In this document: in pieces, positions 23,946 to 37,100 of the stretch
How the letters are laid out: each line of letters begins with the position of its first letter
Numbering within the stretch: position 1 is the stretch's first letter
Source of the DNA: Asterias rubens
Lineage: Eukaryota; Echinodermata; Asteroidea; Forcipulatida; Asteriidae
Length of the DNA: 64,000 bases
NCBI RefSeq assembly: GCF_902459465.1
Contig: NC_047076.1
Span: 10,610,146-10,674,145, forward strand
Direction: 5' to 3'
Program-made: the position numbers and the translations under genes
Notes under the pieces: generated by a model
Databases searched by the model: none
The model's input: only the letters and a program-made list of their open reading frames with translations
Told to the model about the DNA's origin: nothing

Positions 23946-26900
23946 TAAAGTCATAGTTTATTCTAAAAACACTTCAGCTAGAAGGTTTGTTGAATGAACT
24001 AGGCAAAAAATACACTCCCCGGCGGGGAATCGAATCCCGGTCTCCTGAGTGACAGTCAGAGATACTTACCACTATACTACCGCAGATGACTGACGGAAGT
24101 CAAATTTTATTCTAAGAACACTTCAGCTAGAAGGTTTGTTGAATGAAGTTAGCAAAAATACACTCCCCGGCGGGGAATCGAACCCCGGTCTCCTGAGTGA
24201 CAGTCAGAGATACTTACCACTATACTACCGAGGATGACTGACATTTAAAGTCATAGTTTATTCTAAGAACACTTCAGCTAGAAGGTTTGTTGAATGAAAT
24301 AGGCAAAAATACACTCCCCGGCGGGGAATCGAACCCCGGTCTCCTGAGTGACAGTCAGAGATACTTACCACTATACTACCGAGGATGACTGACATTTAAA
24401 TTCAAAGTTTATTCTAAGAACACTTCAACTAGAAGGTTTGTTGAATAAACTAGACAAAAATACACTCCCCGGCGGGGAATCGAACCCCGGTCTCCTGAGT
24501 GACAGTCAGAGATACTTACCACTATACTACCGAGGATGACTGACATTTAAAGTCATAGTTTATTCTAAGACCACTTCAGCTAGAAGGTTTGTTGAAGGAA
24601 CTAGGCAAAACTACACTCCCCGGCGGGGAATCGAACCCCGGTCTCCTGAGTGACAGTCAGAGATACTTACCACTATACTACCGAGGATGACTGACGGTTT
24701 AAGTCAAAGTTTATTCTAAGAACACTTCAGTAAGAAGGTTTGTTGAATGAACTTAGCAAAAATACACTCCCCGGCGGGGAATCGAACCCCGGTCTCCTGA
24801 GTGACAGTCAGAGATACTTACCACTATACTACCGAGGATGACTGACATTTAAAGTCATAGTTTATTCTAAGAACACTTCAGCTAGAAGGTTTGTTGAATG
24901 AACTTAGCAAAAATACACTCCCCGGCGGGGAACCGAACCCCGGTCTCCTGAGTGACAGTCAGAGATACTTACCACTATACTACCGAGGATGACTGACATT
25001 TAAAGTCATAGTTTATTCTCAGAACACTTCAACTAAAAGGTTTGTTGAATAAACTAGCCAAAAACTACTAGGCAAAAACTACTTACGAGTATGACTGACG
25101 TTTAAAGTCATAGTTTATTCTAAAAACACTTCAGCTGGAAGGTTTGTTGAATGAACTAGGCAAAAAATACACTCCCCGGTGGGGAATCGAATCCCGGTCT
25201 CCTGAGTGACAGTCAGATATACTTACCACTATACTACCGAGGATGACTGCCGGTTAAAGTCAAATGTTATTCTAAGAACACTTCAGCTAGAAGGTTTGTT
25301 GAATGAACTAGGCAAAAATACACTCCCCGGCGGGGAATCGAACCCCGGTCTCCTGAGTGACAGTCAGAGATACTTACCACTATACTACCGAGGATGACTG
25401 ACATTTAAAGTCATAGTTTATTCTAAGAACACTTCAGCTAGAAGGTTTGTTGAATGAACTAGGCAAAAATACACTCCCCGGCGGGGAATCGAACCCCGGT
25501 CTCCTGAGTGACAGTCAGAGATACTTACCACTATACTACCGAGGATGACTGACGGTTAAAGTCATAGTTTATTCTAAGAACACTTCAGCTAGAAGGTTTG
25601 TTGAATGAACTTAGCAAAAATACACTCCCCGGCGGGGAACCGAACCCCGGTCTCCTGAGTGACAGTCAGAGATACTTACCACTATACTACCGAGGATGCC
25701 TGACATTTAAAGTCATAGTTTATTCTCAGAACACTTCAACTAGAAGGTTTGTTGAATAAACTAGGCAAAAACTACTAGGCAAAAACTACTTACGAGTATG
25801 ACTGACGTTTAAAGTCATAGTTTATTCTAAAAACACTTCAGCTGGAAGGTTTGTTGAATGAACTAGGCAAAAAATACACTCCCCGGCGGGGAATCGAATC
25901 CCGGTCTCCTGAGTGACAGTCAGAGATACTTACCACTATACTACCGAGGACGACTGCCGGTTAAAGTCAAATTTTATTCTAAGAACACTTCAGCTAGAAG
26001 GTTTGTTGAATGAACTTAGCAAAAATACACTCCCCGGCGGGGAATCGAACCCCGGTCTCCTGAGTGACAGTCAGAGATGCTTACCACTATACTACCGAGG
26101 ATGCCTGACATTTAAAGTCATAGTTTATTCTCAGAACACTTCAACTAAAAGGTTTGTTGAATAAACTAGGCAAAAACTACTAGGCAAAAACTACTTACGA
26201 GTATGACTGACGTTTAAAGTCATAGTTTATTCTAAAAACACTTCAGCTAGAAGGTTTGTTGAATGAACTAGGCAAAAAATACACTCCCCGGCGGGGAATC
26301 GAATCCCGGTCTCCTGAGTGACAGTCAGAATAACTTACCACTATACTACCGAGGATGACTGCCGGTTAAAGTCAAATTTTATTCTAAGAACACTTCAGCT
26401 AGAAGGTTTGTTGAATGAACTCAGCAAAAATACACTCCCCGGCGGGGAATGGAACCCCGGTCTCCTGAGTGACAGTCAGAGATACTTACCACTATACTAC
26501 CGAGGATGACTGACATTTAAAGTCATAGTTTATTCTAAGAACACTTCAGCTAGAAGGTTTGTTGAATGAACTAGGCAAAAATACACTCCCCGGCGGGGAA
26601 TCGAACCCCGGTCTCCTGAGTGACAGTCAGAGATACTTACCACTATACTACCGAGGATGACTGACAATTAAAGTCATAGTTTATTCTCAGAACACTTCAA
26701 CTAGAAGGTTTGTTGAATAAACTAGACAAAAATACACTCCCCGGCGGGGAATCGAACCCCGGTCTCCTGAGTGACAGTCAGAGATACTTACCACTATACT
26801 ACCGAGTATGACTGACGTTTAAAGTCAAATTTTATTCTAAGAACACTTCAGCTAGAAGGTTTGTTGAATGAACTTAGCAAAAATACACTCCCCGGCGGGG

Positions 26901-29900
26901 AATCGAACCCCGGTCTCCTGAGTGACAGTCAGAGATACTTACCACTATACTACCGAGGATGACTGACGGTTAAAGTCAAATTTTATTCTAAGAACACTTC
27001 AGCTAGAAGGTTTGTTGAATGAACTTAGCAAAAATACACTCCCCGGCGGGGAATCGAACCCCGGTCTCCTGAGTGACAGTCAGAGATACTTACCACTATA
27101 CTACCGAGGATGACTGACAATTAAAGTCATAGTTTGATCTCAGAACACTTCAACTAGAAGGTTTGTTGAATAAACTAGACAAAAATACACTCCCCGGCGG
27201 GGAATCGAACCCCGGTCTCCTGATTGACAGTCAGAGATACTTACCACTATACTACCGAGTATGACTGACGTTTAAAGTCTTAGTTTATTCTAAAAACACT
27301 TCAGCTAGAAGGTTTGTTGAATGAACTAGGCAAAAATACACTCCCCGGCGGGGAATCGAACCCCGGTCTCCTGAGTGACAGTCAGAGATACTTACCACTA
27401 TACTACCGAGGATGACTGACGGTTAAAGTCAAAGTTTATTCTAAGAACACTTCAGCTAGAAGGTTTGTTGAATGAACTTAGCAAAAATACACTCCCCGGC
27501 GGGGAACCGAACCCCGGTCTCCTGAGTGACAGTCAGAGATACTTACCACTATACTACCGAGGATGACTGACAATTAAAGTCATAGTTTGATCTCAGAACA
27601 CTTCAACTAGAAGGTTTGTTGAATAAACTAGACAAAAATACACTCCCCGGCGGGGAATCGAACCCCGGTCTCCTGAGTGACAGTCAGAGATACTTACCAC
27701 TATACTACCGAGGATGACGGACGGTTAAAGTCAAAGTTTATTCTAAGAACACTTCAGCTAGAAGGTTTGTTGAATGAACTTAGCAAAAATACACTCCCCG
27801 GCGAGGAACCGAACCCCGGTCTCCTGAGTGACAGTCAGAGATACTTACCACTATACAACCGAGGATGACTGCCGGTTAAAGTCAAATTTTATTCTAAGAA
27901 CACTTCAGCTAGAAGGTTTGTTGAATGAACTCAGCAAAAATACACTCCCCGGCGGGGAATCGAACCCCGGTCTCCTGAGTGACAGTCAGAGATACTTACC
28001 ACTATACTACCGAGGATGACTGACATTTAAAGTCATAGTTTATTCTAAGAACACTTCAGCTAGAAGGTTTGTTGAATGAAATAGGCAAAAATACACTCCC
28101 CGGCGGGGAATCGAACCCCGGTCTCCTGAGTGACAGTCAGAGATACTTACCACTATACTACCGAGGATGACTGACATTTAAAGTCAAAGTTTATTCTAAG
28201 AACACTTCAACTAGAAGGTTTGTTGAATTAACTAGACAAAAATACACTCCCCGGCGGGGAACCGAACCCCGGTCTCCTGAGTGACAGTCAGAGATACTTA
28301 CCACTATACTACCGAGGATGCCTGACATTTAAAGTCATAGTTTATTCTCAGAACACTTCAACTAAAAGGTTTGTTGAATAAACTAGGCAAAAACTACTAG
28401 GCAAAAACTACTTACGAGTATGACTGACGTTTAAAGTCATAGTTTATTCTAAAAACACTTCAGCTGGAAGGTTTGTTGAATGAACTAGGCAAAAAATACA
28501 CTCCCCGGCGGGGAACCGAACCCCGGTCTCCTGAGTGACAGTCAGAGATACTTACCACTATACTACCGAGGATGCCGGACATTTAAAGTCATAGTTTATT
28601 CTCAGAACACTTCAACTAGAAGGTTTGTTGAATAAACTAGGCAAAAACTACTAGGCAAAAACTACTAACGAGTATGACTGACGTTTAAAGTCATAGTTTA
28701 TTCTAAAAACACTTCAGCTAGAAGGTTTGATGAATGAACTAGGCTAAAAACACACTCCCCGGCGGGGAATCGAATCCCGGTCTCCTGAGTGACAGTCAGA
28801 ATAACTTACCACTATACTACCGAGGATGACTGCCGGTTAAAGTCAAATTTTATTCTAAGAACACTTCAGCTAGAAGGTTTGTTGAATGAACTTAGCAAAA
28901 ATACACTCCCCGGCGGGGAATCGAACCCCGGTCTCCTGAGTGACAGTCAGAGATACTTACCACTATACTACCGAGGATGACTGACATTTAAAGTCATAGT
29001 TTATTCTAAGAACACTTCAGCTAGAAGGTTTGTTGAATGAACTAGGCAAAAATACACTCCCCGGCGGGGAATCGAACCCCGGTCTCCTGAGTGACAGTCA
29101 GAGATACTTACCACTATACTACCGAGGATGACTGACAATTAAAGTCATAGTTTATTCTAAGAACACTTCAACTAGAAGGTTTGTTGAATTAACTAGACAA
29201 AAATACACTCCCCGGCGGGGAACCGAACCCCGGTCTCCTGAGTGACAGTCAGAGATACTTACCACTATACTACCGAGGATGCGTGACATTTAAAGTCATA
29301 GTTTATTCTCAGAACACTTCAACTAAAAGGTTTGTTGAATAAACTAGGCAAAAACTACTAGGCAAAAACTACTTACGAGTATGACTGACGTTTAAAGTCA
29401 TAGTTTATTCTAAAAACACTTCAGCTGGAAGGTTTGTTGAATGAACTAGGCAAAAAATACACTCCCCGGCGGGGAATCGAATCCCGGTCTCCTGAGTGAC
29501 AGTCAGAAATACTTACCACTATACTACCGAGGATGACTGCCGGTTAAAGTCAAATTTTATTCTAAGATCACTTCAGCTAGAAGGTTTGTTGAATGAACTT
29601 AGCAAAAATACACTCCCCGGCGGGGAATCGAACCCCGGTCTCCTGAGTGACAGTCAGAGATACTTACCACTATACTACCGAGGATGACTGACATTTAAAG
29701 TCATAGTTTATTCTAAGAACACTTCAGCTAGAAGGTTTGTTGAATGAACTAGGCAAAAATACACTCCCCGGCGGGGAATCGAACCCCGGTCTCGTGAGTG
29801 ACAGTCAGAGATACTTACCACTATACTACCGAGGATGACTGACAATTAAAGTCATAGTTTGATCTCAGAACACTTCAACTAGAAGGTTTGTTGAATAAAC

Positions 29901-32900
29901 TAGACAAAAATACACTCCCCGGCGGGGAATCGAACCCCGGTCTCCTGAGTGACAGTCAGAGATACTTACCACTATACTACCGAGTATGACTGACGTTTAA
30001 AGTCTTAGTTTATTCTAAAAACACTTCAGCTAGAAGGTTTGTTGAATGAACTAGGCAAAAATACACTCCCCGGCGGGGAATCGAACCCCGGTCTCCTGAG
30101 TGACAGTCAGAGATACTTACCACTATACTACCGAGGATGACTGACGGTTAAAGTCAAAGTTTATTCAAAGAACACTTCAGCTAGAAGGTTTGTTGAATGA
30201 ACTTAGCAAAAATACACTCCCCGGCGGGGAACCGAACCCCGGTCTCCTGAGTGACAGTCAGAGATACTTACCACTATACTACCGAGGATGACTGACAATT
30301 AAAGTCATAGTTTGATCTCAGAACACTTCAACTAGAAGGTTTGTTGAATAAACTAGACAAAAATACACTCCCCGGCGGGGAATCGAACCCCGGTCTCCTG
30401 AGTGACAGTCAGAGATACTTACCACTATACTACCGAGGATGACGGACGGTTAAAGTCAAAGTTTATTCTAAGAACACTTGTGCTAGAAGGTTTGTTGAAT
30501 GAACTTAGCAAAAATACACTCCCCGGCGAGGAACCGAACCCCGGTCTCCTGAGTGACAGTCAGAGATACTTACCACTATACTACCGAGGATGACTGCCGG
30601 TTAAAGTCAAATTTTATTCTAAGAACACTTCAGCTAGAAGGTTTGTTGAATGAACTTAGCAAAAATACACTCCCCGGCGGGGAATCGAACCCCGGTCTCC
30701 TGAGTGACAGTCAGAGATACTTACCAGTATACTACCGAGGATGACTGACATTTAAAGTCATAGTTTATTCTAAGAACACTTCAGCTAGAAGGTTTGTTGA
30801 ATGAAATAGGCAAAAATACACTCCCCGGCGGGGAATCGAACCCCGGTCTCCTGAGTGACAGTCAGAGATACTTACCACTATACTACCGAGGATGACTGAC
30901 ATTTAAAGTCAAAGTTTATTCTAAGAACACTTCAACTAGAAGGTTTGTTGAATTAACTAGACAAAAATACACTCCCCGGCGGGGAACCGAACCCCGGTCT
31001 CCTGAGTGACAGTCAGAGATACTTACCACTATACTACCGAGGATGCCTGACATTTAAAGTCATAGTTTATTCTCAGAACACTTCAACTAAAAGGTTTGTT
31101 GAATAAACTAGGCAAAAACTACTAGGCAAAAACTACTTACGAGTATGACTGACGTTTAAAGTCATAGTTTATTCTAAAAACACTTCAGCTAGAAGGTTTG
31201 TTGAATGAACTAGGCAAAAAATACACTCCCCGGCGGGGAATCGAATCCCGGTCTCCTGAGTGACAGTCAGAGATACTTACCACTATACTACCGAGGATGA
31301 CTGCCGGTTAAAGTCAAATTTTATTCTAAGAACACTTCAGCTAGAAGGTTTGTTGAATGAACTTAGCAAAAATACACTCCCCGGCGGGGAATCGAACCCC
31401 GGTCTCCTGAGTGACAGTCAGAGATACTTACCACTATACTACCGAGGATGACTGACATTTAAAGTCATAGTTTATTCTAAGAACACTTCAGCTAGAAGGT
31501 TTGTTGAATGAAATAGGCAAAAATACACTCCCCGGCGGGGAATCGAATCCCGGTCTCCTGAGTGACAGTCAGAGATACTTACCACTATACTACCGAGGAT
31601 GACTGACATTTAAAGTCATAGTTTACTCTCAGAACACTTCAACTAGAAGGTTTGTTGAATAAACTAGGCAAAAACTACTAGGCAAAAACTACTTACGAGG
31701 ATGACTGACGTTTAAAGTCCTAGGTTTTTCTTAGAATACTTCAGCTTGAAGGTTTGTTGGATACTTTAGAAAAAAATACACTCCCCGGCGTGGAATCGAA
31801 CCCCGGTCTCCTGAGTGACAGTCAGAGATACTTACCACTATACTACCGAGGATGACTGACGTTTAAAGTCATAGTTTATTCTCAGAACACTTCAACTAGA
31901 AGGTTTGTTGAATGAACTAGGCAAAAAATACACTCCCCGGCGGGGAATCGAATCCCGGTCTCCTGAGTGACAGTCAGAGATACTTACCCCTATACTACCG
32001 AGGATGACTGACGGTTAAAGTCATAGTTTATTCTAAGAACACTTCAGCTAGAAGGTTTGTTGAATGAACTAGGCAAAAATACACTCCCCGGCGGGGAATC
32101 GAATCCCGGTCTCCTGAGTGACAGTCAGAGATACTTACCACTATACTACCGAGGATGACTGACAATTAAAGTCATAGTTTATTCTCAGAACACTTCAACT
32201 AGAAGGTTTGTTGAATAAACTAGACAAAAATACACTCCCCGGCGGGGAATCGAACCCCGGTCTCCTGAGTGACAGTCAGAGATACTTACCACTATACTAC
32301 CGAGGATGACTGACATTTAAAGTCATAGTTTATTCTCAGAACACTTCAACTAGAAGGTTTGTTGAATGAACTAGGCAAAAAATACACTCCCCGGCGTGGA
32401 ATCGAACCCCGGTCTCCTGAGTGACAGTCAGAGATACTTACCACTATACTACCGAGGATGACTGACATTTAAAGTCATAGTTTATTCTCAGAACACTTCA
32501 ACTAGAAGGTTTGTTGAATGAACTAGGCAAAAAATACACTCCCCGGCGGGGAATCGAATCCCGGTCTCCTGAGTGACAGTCAGAGATACTTACCACTATA
32601 CTACCGAGGATGACTGACATTTAAAGTCATAGTTTATTCTAAGAACACTTCAGCTAGAAGGTTTGTTGAATGAAATAGGCAAAAATACACTCCCCGGCGG
32701 GGAATCGAACCCCGGTCTCCTGAGTGACAGTCAGAGATACTTACCACTATACTACCGAGGATGACTGACATTTAAAGTCAAAGTTTATTCTAAGAACACT
32801 TCAACTAGAAGGTTTGTTGAATTAACTAGACAAAAATACACTCCCCGGCGGGGAACCGAACCCCGGTCTCCTGAGTGACAGTCAGAGATACTTACCACTA

Positions 32901-34090
32901 TACTACCGAGGATGCCTGACATTTAAAGTCATAGTTTATTCTCAGAACACTTCAACTAAAAGGTTTGTTGAATAAACTAGGCAAAAACTACTAGGCAAAA
33001 ACTACTTACGAGTATGACTGACGTTTAAAGTCATAGTTTATTCTAAAAACACTTCAGCTGGAAGGTTTGTTGAATGAACTAGGCAAAAAATACACTCCCC
33101 GGCGGGGAATCGAATCCCGGTCTCCTGAGTGACAGTCAGAGATACTTACCACTATACTACCGAGGATGACTGCCGGTTAAAGTCAAATTTTATTCTAAGA
33201 ACACTTCAGCTAGAAGGTTTGTTGAATGAACTTAGCAAAAATACACTCCCCGGCGGGGAATCGAACCCCGGTCTCCTGAGTGACAGTCAGAGATACTTAC
33301 CACTATACTACCGAGGATGACTGACATTTAAAGTCATAGTTTATTCTAAGAACACTTCAGCTAGAAGGTTTGTTGAATGAAATAGGCAAAAATACACTCC
33401 CCGGCGGGGAATCGAATCCCGGTCTCCTGAGTGACAGTCAGAGATACTTACCACTATACTACCGAGGATGACTGACATTTAAAGTCATAGTTTACTCTCA
33501 GAACACTTCAACTAGAAGGTTTGTTGAATAAACTAGGCAAAAACTACTAGGCAAAAACTACTTACGAGGATGACTGACGTTTAAAGTCCTAGGTTTTTCT
33601 TAGAATACTTCAGCTTGAAGGTTTGTTGGATACTTTAGAAAAAAATACACTCCCCGGCGTGGAATCGAACCCCGGTCTCCTAAGTGACAGTCAGAGATAC
33701 TTACCACTATACTACCGAGGATGACTGACGTTTAAAGTCATAGTTTATTCTCAGAACACTTCAACTAGAAGGTTTGTTGAATGAACTAGGCAAAAAATAC
33801 ACTCCCCGGCGGGGAATCGAATCCCGGTCTCCTGAGTGACAGTCAGAGATACTTACCCCTATACTACCGAGGATGACTGACGGTTAAAGTCATAGTTTAT
33901 TCTAAGAACACTTCAGCTAGAAGGTTTGTTGAATGAACTAGGCAAAAATACACTCCCCGGCGGGGAATCGAATCCCGGTCTCCTGAGTGACAGTCAGAGA
34001 TACTTACCACTATACTACCGAGGATGACTGACAATTAAAGTCATAGTTTATTCTCAGAACACTTCAACTAGAAGGTTTGTTGAATAAACT

Positions 34091-34171
34091 AGACAAACAC
34101 TCCCCGGCGGGGATTCGAACCCCGGTCTCCTGAGTGACAGTCAGAGATACTTACCACTATACTACCGAGGA
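34091..34171 (-). tRNA. tRNA-Asp copy lacking a Pol III terminator
   Basis: The tRNA body (34100-34171) is close to consensus, with one T-loop change (GGATTCG on the plus strand). The trailer is shortened to TGTTTG: only AAA remains on the plus strand (AGACAAACACTCC) where others have AAAAA or more. Transcription would be expected to read into the spacer and next unit. A second copy with the same trailer is at 36467-36538. Confidence 0.7.
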
Positions 34172-37100
34172 TGACTGACATTTAAAGTCATAGTTTATTC
34201 TCAGAACACTTCAACTAGAAGGTTTGTTGAATGAACTAGGCAAAAAATACACTCCCCGGCGTGGAATCGAACCCCGGTCTCCTGAGTGACAGTCAGAGAT
34301 ACTTACCACTATACTACCGAGGATGACTGACATTTAAAGTCATAGTTTATTCTCAGAACACTTCAACTAGAAGGTTTGTTGAATGAACTAGGCAAAAAAT
34401 ACACTCCCCGGCGGGGAATCGAATCCCGGTCTCCTGAGTGACAGTCAGAGATACTTACCCCTATACTACCGAGGATGACTGACGGTTAAAGTCATAGTTT
34501 ATTCTAAGAACACTTCAGCTAGAAGGTTTGTTGAATGAACTAGGCAAAAATACACTCCCCGGCGGGGAATCGAATCCCGGTCTCCTGAGTGACAGTCAGA
34601 GATACTTACCACTATACTACCGAGGATGACTGACAATTAAAGTCATAGTTTATTCTCAGAACACTTCAACTAGAAGGTTTGTTGAATAAACTAGACAAAA
34701 ATACACTCCCCGGCGGGGAATCGAACCCCGGTCTCCTGAGTGACAGTCAAAGATACTTACCACTATACTACCGAGGATGACTGACAATTAAAGTCATAGT
34801 TTAGTCTCAGAACACTTCAACTAGAAGGTTTGTTGAATAAACTAGACAAAAATACACTCCCCGGCGGGGAATCGAACCCCGGTCTCCTGAGTGACAGTCA
34901 GAGATACTTACCCCTATACTACCGAGGATGACTGACGGTTAAAGTCATAGTTTATTCTAAGAACACTTCAGCTAGAAGGTTTGTTGAATGAACTAGGCAA
35001 AAATACACTCCCCGGCGGGGAATCGAATCCCGGTCTCCTGAGTGACAGTCAGAGATACTTACCCCTATACTACCGAGGATGACTGACAATTAAAGTCATA
35101 GTTTATTCTCAGAACACTTCAACTAGAAGGTTTGTTAAATAAACTAGACAAAAATACACTCCCCGGCGGGGAATCGAACCCCGGTCTCCTGAGTGACAGT
35201 CAGAGATACTTACCACTATACTACCGAGGATGACTGACAATTAAAGTCATAGTTTAGTCTCAGAACACTTCAACTAGAAGGTTTGTTGAATAAACTAGAC
35301 AAAAATACACTCCCCGGCGGGGAATCGAACCCCGGTCTCCTAAGTGACAGTCAGAGATACTTACCACTATACTACCGATGATGACTGACGGTTAAAGTCA
35401 TAGTTTACTCTCAGAACACTTCAACTAGAAGGTTTGTTGAATAAACTAGGCAAAAACTACTAGGCAAAAACTACTTACGAGGATGACTGACGTTTAAAGT
35501 CCTAGGTTTTTCTTAGAATACTTCAGCTTGAAGGTTTGTTGGATACTTTAGAAAAAAATACACTCCCCGGCGTGGAATCGAACCCCGGTCTCCTGAGTGA
35601 CAGTCAGAGATACTTACCACTATACTACCGAGGATGACTGACGTTTAAAGTCATAGTTTATTCTCAGAACACTTCAACTAGAAGGTTTGTTGAATGAACT
35701 AGGCAAAAAATACACTCCCCGGCGGGGAATCGAATCCCGGTCTCCTGAGTGACAGTCAGAGATACTTACCCCTATACTACCGAGGATGACTGACGGTTAA
35801 AGTCATAGTTTATTCTAAGAACACTTCAGCTAGAAGGTTTGTTGAATGAACTAGGCAAAAATACACTCCCCGGCGGGGAATCGAATCCCGGTCTCCTGAG
35901 TGACAGTCAGAGATACTTACCACTATACTACCGAGGATGACTGACATTTAAAGTCATAGTTTATTCTCAGAACACTTCAACTAGAAGGTTTGTTGAATGA
36001 ACTAGGCAAAAAATACACTCCCCGGCGTGGAATCGAACCCCGGTCTCCTGAGTGACAGTCAGAGATACTTACCACTATACTACCGAGGATGACTGACATT
36101 TAAAGTCATAGTTTATTCTCAGAACACTTCAACTAGAAGGTTTGTTGAATGAACTAGGCAAAAAATACACTCCCCGGCGGGGAATCGAATCCCGGTCTCC
36201 TGAGTGACAGTCAGAGATACTTATCCCTATACTACCGAGGATGACTGACGGTTAAAGTCATAGTTTATTCTAAGAACACTTCAGCTAGAAGGTTTGTTGA
36301 ATGAACTAGGCAAAAATACACTCCCCGCGGGGAATCGAATCCCGGTCTCCTGAGTGACAGTCAGAGATACTTACCACTATACTACCGAGGATGACTGACA
36401 ATTAAAGTCATAGTTTATTCTCAGAACACTTCAACTAGAAGGTTTGTTGAATAAACTAGACAAACACTCCCCGGCGGGGAATCGAACCCCGGTCTCCTGA
36501 GTGACAGTCAGAGATACTTACCACTATACTACCGAGGATGACTGACATTTAAAGTCATAGTTTATTCTCAGAACACTTCAACTAGAAGGTTTGTTGAATG
36601 AACTAGGCAAAAAATACACTCCCCGGCGTGGAATCGAACCCCGGTCTCCTGAGTGACAGTCAGAGATACTTACCACTATACTACCGAGGATGACTGACAT
36701 TTAAAGTCATAGTTTATTCTCAGAACACTTCAACTAGAAGGTTTGTTGAATGAACTAGGCAAAAAATACACTCCCCGGCGGGGAATCGAATCCCGGTCTC
36801 CTGAGTGACAGTCAGAGATACTTACCCCTATACTACCGAGGATGACTGACGGTTAAAGTCATAGTTTATTCTAAGAACACTTCAGCTAGAAGGTTTGTTG
36901 AATGAACTAGGCAAAAATACACTCCCCGGCGGGGAATCGAATCCCGGTCTCCTGAGTGACAGTCAGAGATACTTACCACTATACTACCGAGGATGACTGA
37001 CAATTAAAGTCATAGTTTATTCTCAGAACACTTCAACTAGAAGGTTTGTTGAATAAACTAGACAAAAATACACTCCCCGGCGGGGAATCGAACCCCGGTC

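Noticed and set aside
25206-33320. Repeated 63-aa plus-strand reading frames (MTVR.TYHYTTEDD...) in the array
   Set aside because: They are the antisense translation of the tRNA-Asp monomer plus spacer. They recur only because the monomer repeats, and have no start context, splice signals or homology.
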